Shown in pieces: positions 33,891 to 42,608 of a DNA stretch of 60,826 nt. The notes below the pieces were generated by a model that did no database searches, was not told where the DNA came from, and saw only the letters and a list, made by a program, of their open reading frames with translations. Numbering within the stretch: the first letter of the stretch is position 1; each line of letters starts with the position of its first letter. The DNA is from Myxococcales bacterium (GTDB taxonomy: Bacteria; Myxococcota_A; Polyangia; Palsa-1104; JAEUJZ01). Location of the stretch: contig JAEUKB010000080.1 of assembly GCA_016794365.1 (NCBI GenBank), forward strand, positions 1 to 60,826, in the 5' to 3' direction. Both the position numbers and the translations under genes were made by a program.

Positions 33891-34402
33891 GGGCCACAGT
33901 ATAACCTTAGAAGATTCATCATTTCGCTGATTCATCAATCATACGCACATGTATTCAGGCGTATGACGATGTAGAATTCCATCCCGTGTATCGATACAAC
34001 AGCGCCGACATCCACACAGATACATATTTCAATTTACAATATCATCACAAGAGCTTCTTTTTCCGTACAGATCGCTGCGTATTGCACTGATCCCTTGACC
34101 ACTCACGGTGCGTCAAAAACCAAAAACAGCGACGGATAATTCCGTACAACAGGCAGCCATACACGCACGCTGATTTGACGACAAGGTGGGATTGAGCAAG
34201 GTCTATGAAAACACTCTTGATCTAGCCGACGTGATGACAGACAGTTGGTGCATATCTGCCAGTATTTAAAACTAGTTTTCTTTTGCTGTAAAATGGCAGA
34301 TCGTAGAAACTGGTTAACCAAGGCTGCTTAGCGACAAGCTCACCGATTGTGGTGGGATGGAATCGTAGCCTTGCCCCAAGAGAACAGCCACAAGGTCGTT
34401 TC
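33891..34402. promoter_or_regulatory. AT-rich divergent intergenic region
   Basis: This gap of about 500 bases is far lower in GC than the rest of the window and holds no credible gene. It separates the divergent MEMO and Ser/Thr-kinase genes. An 8-bp inverted repeat ATCTGCCA / TGGCAGAT lies at 34254-34261 and 34294-34301, with an AT-rich 32-base spacer containing TTTAAAACTAGTTTTC. It could be an operator near the kinase promoter. The kinase start has AAGG seven bases upstream of its ATG. Confidence 0.5.
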
Positions 34403-37399
34403 ATGGCCGACCAGCGAATCGGAAATTACCGGATAGTGCGCAAGCTTGGCGAAGGTGGAATGGGCGTCGTGTTCGAGGCCATCCACGAGCTCATCAATCG
34501 TCGAGCCGCCATCAAGGTGCTTCACGCCGACTTTTCTCGGAATCCCGAGATGGCAACGCGCTTCCTCAACGAGGCACGCGCCGCCAACATCGTGCAGCAT
34601 CCCGGCATCGTCAACATCTTCGAGTTTGACCGTTTGCCCGATGGCAGCGCCTACATCGTCATGGATTACCTCGACGGTGATTCGTTGACGCAGCGGCTTC
34701 AGCGCATGGGTGGCCGAATGGAGCCAGGACCGGCGCTCACGCTGATTCTTCAGGTGGCGGAGGCACTCACCGCCGCGCACTCGAAGGGCGTGATCCATCG
34801 CGATCTCAAGCCGGACAACATCATGATTGTCCAGGATCAGGGCGACGCGAGCCGCGAGCAGATCAAGATCCTCGACTTCGGCATCGCCAAGATGGCCGAA
34901 TCGCAGGGCATGGGCCCGTCGCTGGCCAAGACGCAGGTCGGCGTTCCGATGGGCACGCCGCTGTACATGGCACCGGAGCAGTGGAAGGGCGCGAGCGAAG
35001 TCGAGGACAAGGCCGACGTCTACTCGCTCGCCGTCATCATGTACGAGATGCTGTCGGGGCAGCCGCCGTTTATTGCAAACTCCGGCAGCGAGGTGATGGC
35101 ACTGCACATCCTGGCGACGCCGCGTCCGCTGAGTGAGCTGGCGCCGAATGTGCCGCTCGAAGTCGTCGATCTGATTCACCAGATGCTGTCGAAGGTGCCC
35201 GCCGATCGCCCGTCGATCGCGAACGTCACCCGCGAGCTGCGTCGCATCCTCGGCATCAACACCGAGATGAGCCTTCCTGGCCAGCCGGTTCCAGCTTCGT
35301 CTGGGCCGGGAATGCCGAGCGGCCCCATGCGGACGACGCAGCGTCCCCCCGGCATCCGTACATCGCAGATTGGTCTTCGTCAGACCGGTGCAGGCGCGCA
35401 AGGTCCGCTTCAGTCGGGCGGAACCGCAAACCTGGCCGGAACATCGCTCAGGCGCTCTTTGGCTGGACTCGGAGTTCAGCCGCAGCCGAGCGGAACGTCT
35501 GATCCAGCTCAAGACCCAGCAGGTAACTCTCAAAACGCCATGCAGAACCCAGCGCCCGCACAGAGTCCCAAGTGGCAAAAGTTTGCGCTCATCGGGGTTA
35601 TCGGCCTTGTCGTCGCCGCCGGTGGAGCACTCGCCGTCAAACTCACTGGCTCGCCGCCGACCGATAAGCCGACGGACCCCGCCGACAACAAGCCGGTGGT
35701 GAAGGGCCCCGAGACGCCCGGTCGCTTCTGGGCTGATGTTCCAAGCGGTACGACGCAAGTGCTCCAGGACATGTGGGGAACCGGCCCGTCGAGCCTGTGG
35801 GCTGTCGGCAAGAACGGTACGCTGCTGCGCTGGAATGGCACCGCTTGGTCCGCCGCTGAGCTTCCGCCAAACGCCAGCAAGACGTACCTAAACGCGATCT
35901 GGGGAAGCTCCGTCGAAGACGTATGGGTGGTTGGCAAAGAAGGCGTCATCATCCACTTCGACGGAAACAAGTGGAGCGAAGTTCCCTCGGGCGCTCGTGA
36001 AGGACTCAAGAAAGTCTGGGGACTTGCCAAAGACAACGCATGGGCCGTCGGTGAAAACGGCGTCATCCTGCACTGGAACGGCAACGACTGGAGCCCGACG
36101 CCAAGCGGCATGGACACCGAGCTGCGCGGCATCTGGGGCAGCGCTGCAAACGACATCTGGGCCGTCGGTGGTTCGGATGCTTCAGACGGTATCATCCTGC
36201 GCTGGGACGGCACCAAGTGGGCCACCTATGGTCACGTCGAAGCCCGTCTGAACTCGCTGTGGGGACACTCGGCCAAGGACATCTGGGCCGTCGGTGGTCG
36301 TCCTGGCCCCGAAGGCACCGTCCATCACTGGAACGGCTCGGCCTGGCTTCAAGAACGAATTCCGCGCGTCCCGTGGCTGAACGCCATCTGGGGATCGAGC
36401 CCGCACGACATCTGGGTCATCGGCGACAGCGGTGCGATCCTGCACTTTAACGGCACGCAGTGGGCCGAGTCGATCAGCGGCACGACGGAAACCTTCAAGA
36501 GCGTCTTCGGCAGCGGCCCCAACGATGTCTGGACCGTCGGCTTCAAGGGCGTCATCCGTCACTTCAGCGGCAAGACGTGGTCGGTCGTTCCCGTCGCAAG
36601 CATCACGCAGAGCCTCGATCACGTCTTCGGCAGCAGCCAAAACGATGTCTGGGGCGTCGGCAAGGCCGGAACCATCGTTCACTGGGACGGCAAAAACTGG
36701 AACACTGTCCCGAGCGGAACCACCAGCGATCTGCACGGTGTCTCGGGCAGCGGTCCGTCGAACCTGTGGGTCTGCGGTGACAAGGGCACGCTGCTCCATT
36801 ACACCGGAACGGCGTGGGAGCCAGTTCAAAGCGGCGTCGCCGGCAACCTGAACGCGATGTTTGCGCTCGACGCCCAGGACATTTGGAGCATCGGCGAAAA
36901 AGGCACGGCGCTGCACTACGACGGAAAATCGTGGACATCGCTGCCCACCACCGTCGATACCAACCTGCACGCGGTGTTCGGATTCGATCGCAAAGACATC
37001 TGGGCCGGTGGCGATCAGAGCACGATCATTCGCTACAACGGCTCGGCGTGGTCCAAGGTCGCCTACGACGTGCCGCAGCCGCCGCGCACCATCCACACCA
37101 TGTTTGGCTCGCGTCCTGACTCGCTGTGGGCTGGCGGTCAAAAGGGCCTGATCCTGTACTACAACGGCAAGACCTGGGCTTCGTCGCCGAGCGGTACGTC
37201 GGAAGACATCAACTCGATCTTCGGCAACGGTCCGTTCGATGTCTGGGCCGTCGGCTCGGGTGGCGTCATCCTGCACTGGAGCGGTGGCTCGTCGTGGAGC
37301 AAGGTGCTTTCACCGACGAAGAAGACCCTGTCCGGCATCTGGAGCAGCCGTCCCGGCGACATGTGGGCCGTCGGTCAGTTCGGTCTGATCCTGCACTAG
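34403..37399 (+). CDS. Ser/Thr protein kinase with 14-repeat extracellular beta-propeller
   Basis: The 998-residue product is a Hanks-type receptor kinase. The catalytic domain (about 9-285) is intact, with glycine loop LGEGGMGVVFEA, Lys38 in AAIKVLH, HRDLKPDNIMI, DFGIAKM and the activation-loop end GTPLYMAPEQ. A Gly/Pro/Gln-rich linker leads to one membrane helix (FALIGVIGLVVAAGGALAV). Outside the membrane are 14 repeats of about 38-45 residues with the pattern WGS..DIWAVG..G.I.HWNG..W. The final copy stops after GLILH, and the first half-repeat RFWADVPSG could close the ring. The start is set by AAGG at proper spacing. Ligand unknown. Confidence 0.94.
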   Translation: MADQRIGNYRIVRKLGEGGMGVVFEAIHELINRRAAIKVLHADFSRNPEMATRFLNEARAANIVQHPGIVNIFEFDRLPDGSAYIVMDYLDGDSLTQRLQRMGGRMEPGPALTLILQVAEALTAAHSKGVIHRDLKPDNIMIVQDQGDASREQIKILDFGIAKMAESQGMGPSLAKTQVGVPMGTPLYMAPEQWKGASEVEDKADVYSLAVIMYEMLSGQPPFIANSGSEVMALHILATPRPLSELAPNVPLEVVDLIHQMLSKVPADRPSIANVTRELRRILGINTEMSLPGQPVPASSGPGMPSGPMRTTQRPPGIRTSQIGLRQTGAGAQGPLQSGGTANLAGTSLRRSLAGLGVQPQPSGTSDPAQDPAGNSQNAMQNPAPAQSPKWQKFALIGVIGLVVAAGGALAVKLTGSPPTDKPTDPADNKPVVKGPETPGRFWADVPSGTTQVLQDMWGTGPSSLWAVGKNGTLLRWNGTAWSAAELPPNASKTYLNAIWGSSVEDVWVVGKEGVIIHFDGNKWSEVPSGAREGLKKVWGLAKDNAWAVGENGVILHWNGNDWSPTPSGMDTELRGIWGSAANDIWAVGGSDASDGIILRWDGTKWATYGHVEARLNSLWGHSAKDIWAVGGRPGPEGTVHHWNGSAWLQERIPRVPWLNAIWGSSPHDIWVIGDSGAILHFNGTQWAESISGTTETFKSVFGSGPNDVWTVGFKGVIRHFSGKTWSVVPVASITQSLDHVFGSSQNDVWGVGKAGTIVHWDGKNWNTVPSGTTSDLHGVSGSGPSNLWVCGDKGTLLHYTGTAWEPVQSGVAGNLNAMFALDAQDIWSIGEKGTALHYDGKSWTSLPTTVDTNLHAVFGFDRKDIWAGGDQSTIIRYNGSAWSKVAYDVPQPPRTIHTMFGSRPDSLWAGGQKGLILYYNGKTWASSPSGTSEDINSIFGNGPFDVWAVGSGGVILHWSGGSSWSKVLSPTKKTLSGIWSSRPGDMWAVGQFGLILH

Positions 37400-37410
37400 T
37401 CCGTCTGCAT

Positions 37411-37434
37411 CGAGCGTCACAAAACAGGCGCTCG
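37411..37434 (+). terminator. Weak hairpin after kinase gene
   Basis: CGAGCG and CGCTCG form a six-base-pair stem with a 12-base loop in the 67-base gap between the convergent kinase and FG-GAP genes. There is no T-run after it, so a terminator function is uncertain. Confidence 0.3.
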
Positions 37435-37466
37435 CTTCGCCCTGCCCGTCCGCAATCCTTCGTCCA

Positions 37467-38579
37467 TCAGCGTCGAAACGCGTTCGCAATCACCAGCAGC
37501 TCATCGTGATGCGCGGACACGGCGATCACCTCGGGACGATCGTCATGATTGAGATCTGCGACTTGCAGCGACGACACCGCTGTACCCAGCGCTTTTTCCG
37601 TCACAACCGTTAGCGATCCCGACGCTGCGGTCATCACTCGCAGCACACCGTCGGACGCAACAACCAGCAGCTCGGAAAATCCATCGCCATCGAGATCCGC
37701 CGAGGTACCCGAAACCTCTGTCGCAGTGTCGGCGGATACAGCGGGCAGCAGCGCAACTTCCCCACACGCGATCGTCAAGCCAGCCCCAGCAATGGCTCTA
37801 TTTACGCGCAGAAGCCCCACAGAGCCATCAAACACCAGCAGGGCGGGCTCCAAGCCTTTCCAGCGAGAAACCAGCCAGGGGCCCAGCGGACGCGCAAATT
37901 GAGGCCCTGGAGCACAACCCGACCAGGTCGCTTGACCGGCTGGACCCCACACCAGCAGCCGATCGGACAGCAGCACCGTCAGCTCTGGTCGGCGATCTCC
38001 GTCGAGATCGTCATACCGAAGCTGAAGCGGCGAGGAAGGCAGCGGATACCGTCCCGCCGGTCGCAAGCTGGACTGCGCTGTTTGAAAGATCTCGACGGAA
38101 ACGGCATCGCCAACGAGCAGATCGCTCCAGCCATCTTCATCGACATCCGTAGCCAGCAGCGTTTTGGCGACCGAGCTGCGCGTCGTTTGATCCATCACCG
38201 TCCAGGTTCCGTCGCTCGCGAGCGCCAGACGCATCACATCCGTGGTCGCCCGCACCAGACGATCCGGTCCCACGCGCGAAGGCTGCACCGTCAGAAGCGC
38301 CGCTGGGCCTGGCAGTGTTTGACAGCGCGGTGTCCGCAGCGATCCGTCTCCGTTTCCCGCCAGCAGACAGACCGTCTGACCGTCTCGCGCTTGACTGAGC
38401 ACATCGGTGTGTCCGTCGCCATTGAAGTCACCCGTGACGATCGTTGCCGACGCAGACTGAGGATAGACGCGGACCTCACCGAGCCCGACAGAGCCCACCA
38501 CATGCTCACGCTGACAGCTCGCGAGAAGACCGATCGCCAGCAGCCAGGCGACGAGCCCACGCTGCGATCGCCCCATCAT
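37467..38579 (-). CDS. FG-GAP/VCBS-repeat lipoprotein
   Basis: The 370-residue product starts with a signal peptide and lipobox LLASC. It contains repeated calcium-type FG-GAP/VCBS blades such as VTGDFNGDGHTDVLSQ, DVDEDGWSDLLVGD, DDLDGDRRPELTVLL, ADLDGDGFSELLVV and ADLNHDDRPEVIAVS, enough for an integrin-like seven-bladed propeller. It is probably a surface or periplasmic binding protein. The start is one of two consecutive ATGs. It lies three bases after the LarE-Nudix gene and is the last member of that operon. The ligand is unknown. Confidence 0.88.
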   Translation of the reverse strand: MMGRSQRGLVAWLLAIGLLASCQREHVVGSVGLGEVRVYPQSASATIVTGDFNGDGHTDVLSQARDGQTVCLLAGNGDGSLRTPRCQTLPGPAALLTVQPSRVGPDRLVRATTDVMRLALASDGTWTVMDQTTRSSVAKTLLATDVDEDGWSDLLVGDAVSVEIFQTAQSSLRPAGRYPLPSSPLQLRYDDLDGDRRPELTVLLSDRLLVWGPAGQATWSGCAPGPQFARPLGPWLVSRWKGLEPALLVFDGSVGLLRVNRAIAGAGLTIACGEVALLPAVSADTATEVSGTSADLDGDGFSELLVVASDGVLRVMTAASGSLTVVTEKALGTAVSSLQVADLNHDDRPEVIAVSAHHDELLVIANAFRR

Positions 38580-38582
38580 TCG

Positions 38583-40001
38583 CTAGCTCAGCCCGTGCTG
38601 CGACAGTTTTTCGAGCAGCGGAATATCAGCAGGCAGCACCGGACGACTCAGCAGCTCCGACTGGGGCACAAAGCACACCTGCGCGACCTCTTTGGCCGAC
38701 GGCTCACCGAGCAGCTCGCAGCGATACACCAGCATCAGCAAGTCGAAGTCGGGATAGGCAAACGACACCACGTCGTAGATCGAAAGGACGCGAACCTCGA
38801 CATCCAGCTCCTCGCGAACCTCACGAATCAGCGCCGCTTGCGGAGACTCACCCGACTCCATCTTTCCGCCGGGAAGCTCCCACAGACCGGGCATCGACTG
38901 ATGAGGTCCGCGCAGGCTCAGCAAGATGGCTCCGTCCGACGGTCGATCGATGAGCGCAGCCACGACGGTCTTGCGTGGACGCACAGGCCTGACCACAGGC
39001 GCAGGGTCCGGCAAAGCAGGCGCAGCGATCGACGACGAAGTAGCTTCACGAACGCTCGGCGCGCTCTTTCCCAGCACCGGCAAGCGTCGCAGCACCAAGT
39101 TCGCCGATCCCGAGCGAAATCCTTCCAAATCGACCGTCACATACAAGAACCCGGCCTGCTTGCCAGCCTCGACGATTTGCTTTGATAGACGCACCGCTTC
39201 CGGCAGCACCTCGGGCATCAGCTCGACGCGCGCCATCGCTGGTTTTTGCGCATTCGGATCACCGGGCAGAGACGGAAGCTCGTGAAACCGAACGCGCAGC
39301 TGCACAAAGCCCAGATCGTAGAGCGACTGCTCAAACCGATCGACCATCCGCAAGCGCTCCTCGGTCAGCGTCGTTCCATACGGAAACCGCGACGACAGAC
39401 AAGCAAGCTGCGGCTTGTTCCAGATCGGCAAGCCCAGATGACGCGCCAGCTCTCGCACTTCCGCTTTGTTTAGGCCCGCTTCGACGAGAGGCTGCTTGGC
39501 TCCGCGCTCTTTTGCGGCGATCAGCCCCGGACGGTGATCGCCCAAGTCATCCAGGTTTGTCCCAAGCAAGATGTGACGCAGCCCGAGTCGCTCACGCGTC
39601 GGCTCAGCCAAGTCGAACAGCTCGGACTTGCAGTGATAGCAGCGATTGCTCGGGTTTTGCGCAAAGCCGGGCCGAGACAGCTCATTCGAGCGCACCGGCT
39701 CATAGCGAACATGAAGCTGCCGAGCGATCGCCGCCGCTGACTCGATCTCGCGCTCGGCCATCGTCTCGGAAACAGCAGTGAATGCGACGGCAGCATCGGC
39801 CAGCTCATCGGCAGCGACCTTCAAGACCAGCGCCGAGTCCACACCGCCAGAAAAAGCGACCAGCGACGGACCGTAACCGGAAATGATCTGACGCAAAAGC
39901 GCCAGCTTGTCAGCCAGCGGCTTGGCCAGGGTCGCAGCGTCACCCGCGCGAGCGGAGCCCAGCGTTGATCCATCCATGACAGAGTTAGGAGCGACGGACA
40001 T
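38583..40001 (-). CDS. larE: LarE-like sulfur transferase fused to Nudix hydrolase
   Basis: The 472-residue protein joins two enzymes. Residues about 25-310 match LarE, the ATP-dependent sacrificial sulfur transferase that makes the nickel-pincer cofactor of lactate racemase. The PP-loop is SGGVDS (51-56), the paired cysteines are C121/C124 in NRCYHCK, and C201 in ACLSSRFPYG sits where the sulfur-donating Cys lies. After a Pro-rich linker, residues 343-470 form a Nudix domain with a complete Nudix box at about 379-401 (GGKMESGE, REVREEL). The ATG at 40001 is preferred because the frame upstream runs antisense-free through the repeat DNA of the preceding gene. It overlaps that gene by 17 bases. 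Confidence 0.88.
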   Translation of the reverse strand: MSVAPNSVMDGSTLGSARAGDAATLAKPLADKLALLRQIISGYGPSLVAFSGGVDSALVLKVAADELADAAVAFTAVSETMAEREIESAAAIARQLHVRYEPVRSNELSRPGFAQNPSNRCYHCKSELFDLAEPTRERLGLRHILLGTNLDDLGDHRPGLIAAKERGAKQPLVEAGLNKAEVRELARHLGLPIWNKPQLACLSSRFPYGTTLTEERLRMVDRFEQSLYDLGFVQLRVRFHELPSLPGDPNAQKPAMARVELMPEVLPEAVRLSKQIVEAGKQAGFLYVTVDLEGFRSGSANLVLRRLPVLGKSAPSVREATSSSIAAPALPDPAPVVRPVRPRKTVVAALIDRPSDGAILLSLRGPHQSMPGLWELPGGKMESGESPQAALIREVREELDVEVRVLSIYDVVSFAYPDFDLLMLVYRCELLGEPSAKEVAQVCFVPQSELLSRPVLPADIPLLEKLSQHGLS

Positions 40002-41538
40002 GGCCTTTGGGTTTACCTCCTCCGCGACCGCCGCGCACGTCCGAACGCCCACTGGAACCACTGCTGCGCGACGAGTCAGAGCGCGTGGAACTTCTGCGCG
40101 CGGGCTGTGCAGCACCATCGCTTGATCGCTTCTCAACTGGCTTTGAGCTTCCACCGCTCGATCGCTTCCCAACTGGCTTTGAACTTCCACCGCTCGATCG
40201 CTTCCCAACTGGCTTTGAGCTTCCGTCGCTCGATCGCTTCGCGCCTCCACCGCTCGATCGCTTCGCGACTGGCTTGGCTCCTCCACCGCTCGATCGCTTT
40301 GCGACTGGTTTGGCTACTCCGTCGGTTGATCGCCGAGCGACTGGCTTGGCGGGCTCGAATCCGGCGCGTCGAGGTCCGGCCTTTTTGGACGCACTTTCCG
40401 TCGCTGGCGCTTTCTGATCGGGGCTCGCATCTTTGCTCTCTCTCGTCGGAACGCGCGTATCGACCCCGAAGCCACGCCACGCAAAGACCGTGACCTCTTC
40501 GCGATCGTGATAGAGCTGACGCATCTTGAGCCCGGTCCAGCCACCGGTGGCCAGGATCTCGCGAATGCGACCGACCATCTCGACGCGCTTTTTCATCGGC
40601 AGCTTGAAGTTGGCGATCAGAAACTGCGCCCAGCGGTGACGACCCCAGCGAGCGAGCAGCGCTGCGACTTCCAGCGGCCTGTACGCCATGTCGCACACCA
40701 CCCAGTCAGCGGGAATCTCTGGCGCGAAAGAAAACGCATTCATCCGCAAGTGCTCGACCCGACGCGCGATCTCAGGAGCCAGCCGACCCGGATCGATCGC
40801 TACGACGTGACAGCGACGATCAACCAGCACTTGGCTCCAGCCTCCGGGCGCAGCACCCAGATCGACGCAGACTTCTCCCGATGCGGGCGTATGACCACAC
40901 CAGGCCAGCGCTTCTTCCAGCTTGCGCGCCGATCGCGATGGAGCATCTTTGGGCTTCCGAAAGCGCTGCCGACCGCCGGGAAACAGGCTCTGCGCTTTGA
41001 TCGCTGGGATCACCCCGACCGCGACCTGATCGCTTGCGAGAAAGCAGGCTTGGACGATCTGACCGCCCGCTTGAACGGCGGATTCTCCGTCGGAAAGAAC
41101 CTCGGCACCGGACTTACGTAGCGCTTCGATCAGCACGGTCTTGAGCGCATCCGCCCGCGCCGACAGCATGTTTCCTGGATCGGAATCGGGCGCAAAGACG
41201 TGAACCACGACGGGACGCTTGATGCGAAGCAGCGCCACAGCGGCGATCGCGTTTGCATCTGGCGGAAGCACCGCAGCGACGGGAATCCCTTGACGAACAA
41301 AGGTCAGCAGGACATCTTGCTTGGGCTGCGCAGACGATCGAACCAGCGCGGGCTGAATTGCTTCACCCTGGACTCGATAGAGCGCCAGCTCTTCGCAGAC
41401 ATCGTGCTCGGCCCCTTGCCGACACAGCCAGAGCCAGTCACCTGCGCGAACTGGAGCCTGAGAAAATGCCACATTCGGTACCGCTTCCCGAGTGGTACGA
41501 CGATGGCGAGATAAGGAGTGTTCGGAGCGCTGTAGCAT
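39985..41538 (-). CDS. rlmM: RlmM-like 23S rRNA 2'-O-methyltransferase with repetitive basic tail
   Basis: The product of about 517 residues resembles RlmM, which methylates the ribose of C2498 in 23S rRNA. The N-terminal part looks like the RNA-binding domain. The Rossmann methyltransferase (about 200-360) has the SAM loop VDLGAAPGGWSQVL, DPGRL, VVCDMAYRP and LIANFKLPMKKR. The last 150 residues are a low-complexity Lys/Arg/Ser/Gly tail built of 12-residue repeats like KPVGKRSSGGSS, not found in E. coli RlmM. The ATG at 41538 is chosen; an upstream ATG at 41592 is possible. It starts the operon with larE-nudix and is divergent from the next gene. Confidence 0.82.
   Translation of the reverse strand: MLQRSEHSLSRHRRTTREAVPNVAFSQAPVRAGDWLWLCRQGAEHDVCEELALYRVQGEAIQPALVRSSAQPKQDVLLTFVRQGIPVAAVLPPDANAIAAVALLRIKRPVVVHVFAPDSDPGNMLSARADALKTVLIEALRKSGAEVLSDGESAVQAGGQIVQACFLASDQVAVGVIPAIKAQSLFPGGRQRFRKPKDAPSRSARKLEEALAWCGHTPASGEVCVDLGAAPGGWSQVLVDRRCHVVAIDPGRLAPEIARRVEHLRMNAFSFAPEIPADWVVCDMAYRPLEVAALLARWGRHRWAQFLIANFKLPMKKRVEMVGRIREILATGGWTGLKMRQLYHDREEVTVFAWRGFGVDTRVPTRESKDASPDQKAPATESASKKAGPRRAGFEPAKPVARRSTDGVAKPVAKRSSGGGAKPVAKRSSGGGAKRSSDGSSKPVGKRSSGGSSKPVGKRSSGGSSKPVEKRSSDGAAQPARRSSTRSDSSRSSGSSGRSDVRGGRGGGKPKGHVRRS
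40121..40360. repeat. 36-bp tandem repeat encoding a 12-residue basic unit
   Basis: About seven units, including one shortened to 24 bases at 40229-40252, lie in the 3' part of the RlmM-like gene. Each encodes a 12-residue unit of Lys-Arg-Ser-Ser-Gly-Gly type. Units two and three differ by only a few bases, which suggests recent expansion. Confidence 0.85.
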
Positions 41539-41623
41539 GGAGCCTCGATTGGCGGCAGCATAGTAGAAAAGGTCGCGCTGGGAAGCCCCCACGAAGGCCT
41601 TGGCATCTCACGAAAGAGCTTTT

Positions 41624-41629
41624 AGGAGG
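41624..41629 (+). promoter_or_regulatory. Strong ribosome binding site
   Basis: A full AGGAGG lies eight bases before the ATG at 41638. It is the best Shine-Dalgarno in the window and fixes that start. Confidence 0.8.
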
Positions 41630-41637
41630 AACCCTCA

Positions 41638-42588
41638 ATGCGTCGGATGGCATTTGCCTTCGCCTTTCTATGGCTGGCACTGGCGTTTTGTGTGCGGCTC
41701 TACGATCTGCGCAAGCCTCAGGTCTATCTGTCGGCGCTGACCGGCGGACAGAAGGGGATGTTCGCGACCGTGGCTTGGATGCAAGGCACGCTTCCGTGGA
41801 AGATCGAGCCCGGCAAAGTCCATGGACGGCTGATGGTCGTCGATACAAGCATCGAAGGAAAGATCCTGCGCTACGCCAGCCTGTCGCTGCCCAAAGACTG
41901 GCTCGACTGTCGGCTGTGGATGGAAGAAGGCCCGGATGTCTTGCAGGCGGTGGCGTACTGCCCGGGGCACGGCAGCCAGAAGCTGACAGCGTCGGGACAC
42001 AGCCTGCCGGGACTCGGACCGGACAACAAGCCTGGGCCGCTCGATCGCGTCGCACCGCTGACTTGGGTCGAACCTGAGCGGATCGTGAGCGCGGTTCACC
42101 GTCGAGAAGCTGCGCCGAGTCATCCCGTGCTGCTCATCCTGGGGCTGCTCGCGATGGCGCCGCTTGGTCTTGGCGCGTATCGCAGCTACGAGCAGGTTCG
42201 ACGGCTGCGCGGCAAGCCCGTGCTCGAAGGCGTGATGGAGGAGACGGACAAAGGCTCGCTGACGATCCGATCGGGCGATCGTCGCGTCACGGTCTTCGTC
42301 GAAGAAGGTGAAGTGCTGTCGATTGGGCTCCACGGTGCGGCCAAAGCCGGGGATGCCATGGCCGTCGAAGGTCTGCGCGCCGCGATTCAAGGTGATGTCG
42401 AGCACCAAAAAGATCCAGCGTTCCGAGGCGGAGAGACGATGCGGCTGCGCAAAGGTGCCATCTTGGTCGTCGGAGATCTGCTCAGCGAAGCCCGACATCG
42501 GCTGCTCGGAACGGTCGCGATCGACACGGTCTTGGCAGGCATCGGCATCGTGCTAGCCACCGTCGTCGCACTCGGCTGGGGCTTCTAA
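41638..42588 (+). CDS. Membrane protein of unknown function
   Basis: The 316-residue product has an N-terminal hydrophobic helix (MAFAFAFLWLALAFCV), a periplasmic-looking domain, and a second helix near 160-180 (VLLILGLLAMAPLGLGAY). A soluble beta-rich domain follows (GVMEETDKGSLTIRSGDRRVTVFVEEGEVLSIGLHG), then a last helix at the C-terminus (LAGIGIVLATVVALGWGF). I do not recognise a family. The layout is loosely like GIDE-type membrane proteins, but no catalytic motif is visible. A strong AGGAGG precedes the start. It is 20 bases from the phosphatase gene, so the two are probably cotranscribed. Confidence 0.75.
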   Translation: MRRMAFAFAFLWLALAFCVRLYDLRKPQVYLSALTGGQKGMFATVAWMQGTLPWKIEPGKVHGRLMVVDTSIEGKILRYASLSLPKDWLDCRLWMEEGPDVLQAVAYCPGHGSQKLTASGHSLPGLGPDNKPGPLDRVAPLTWVEPERIVSAVHRREAAPSHPVLLILGLLAMAPLGLGAYRSYEQVRRLRGKPVLEGVMEETDKGSLTIRSGDRRVTVFVEEGEVLSIGLHGAAKAGDAMAVEGLRAAIQGDVEHQKDPAFRGGETMRLRKGAILVVGDLLSEARHRLLGTVAIDTVLAGIGIVLATVVALGWGF

Positions 42589-42608
42589 ACCCACAGAAAA
42601 AAGCGGAC

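Noticed and set aside
34340..35758. Long minus-strand frame (472 residues) opposite the receptor kinase
   Set aside because: It is Arg/His-rich with no family motif and lies wholly antisense to an intact kinase domain; it is a high-GC shadow frame.
36182..37276. Minus-strand frame of 364 residues opposite the propeller repeats
   Set aside because: Its repeat pattern is only the mirror of the kinase propeller repeats; no ribosome binding site and no recognisable domain.
37899..39185. Plus-strand frame of 428 residues
   Set aside because: Gln/Arg-rich shadow across the FG-GAP lipoprotein and the Nudix part of LarE, both of which have clear motifs.
40002..40286. 95-residue N-terminal extension of LarE
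   Set aside because: It reads the preceding gene's repeat DNA in another frame and has no LarE-like content; the ATG at 40001 fits the family.
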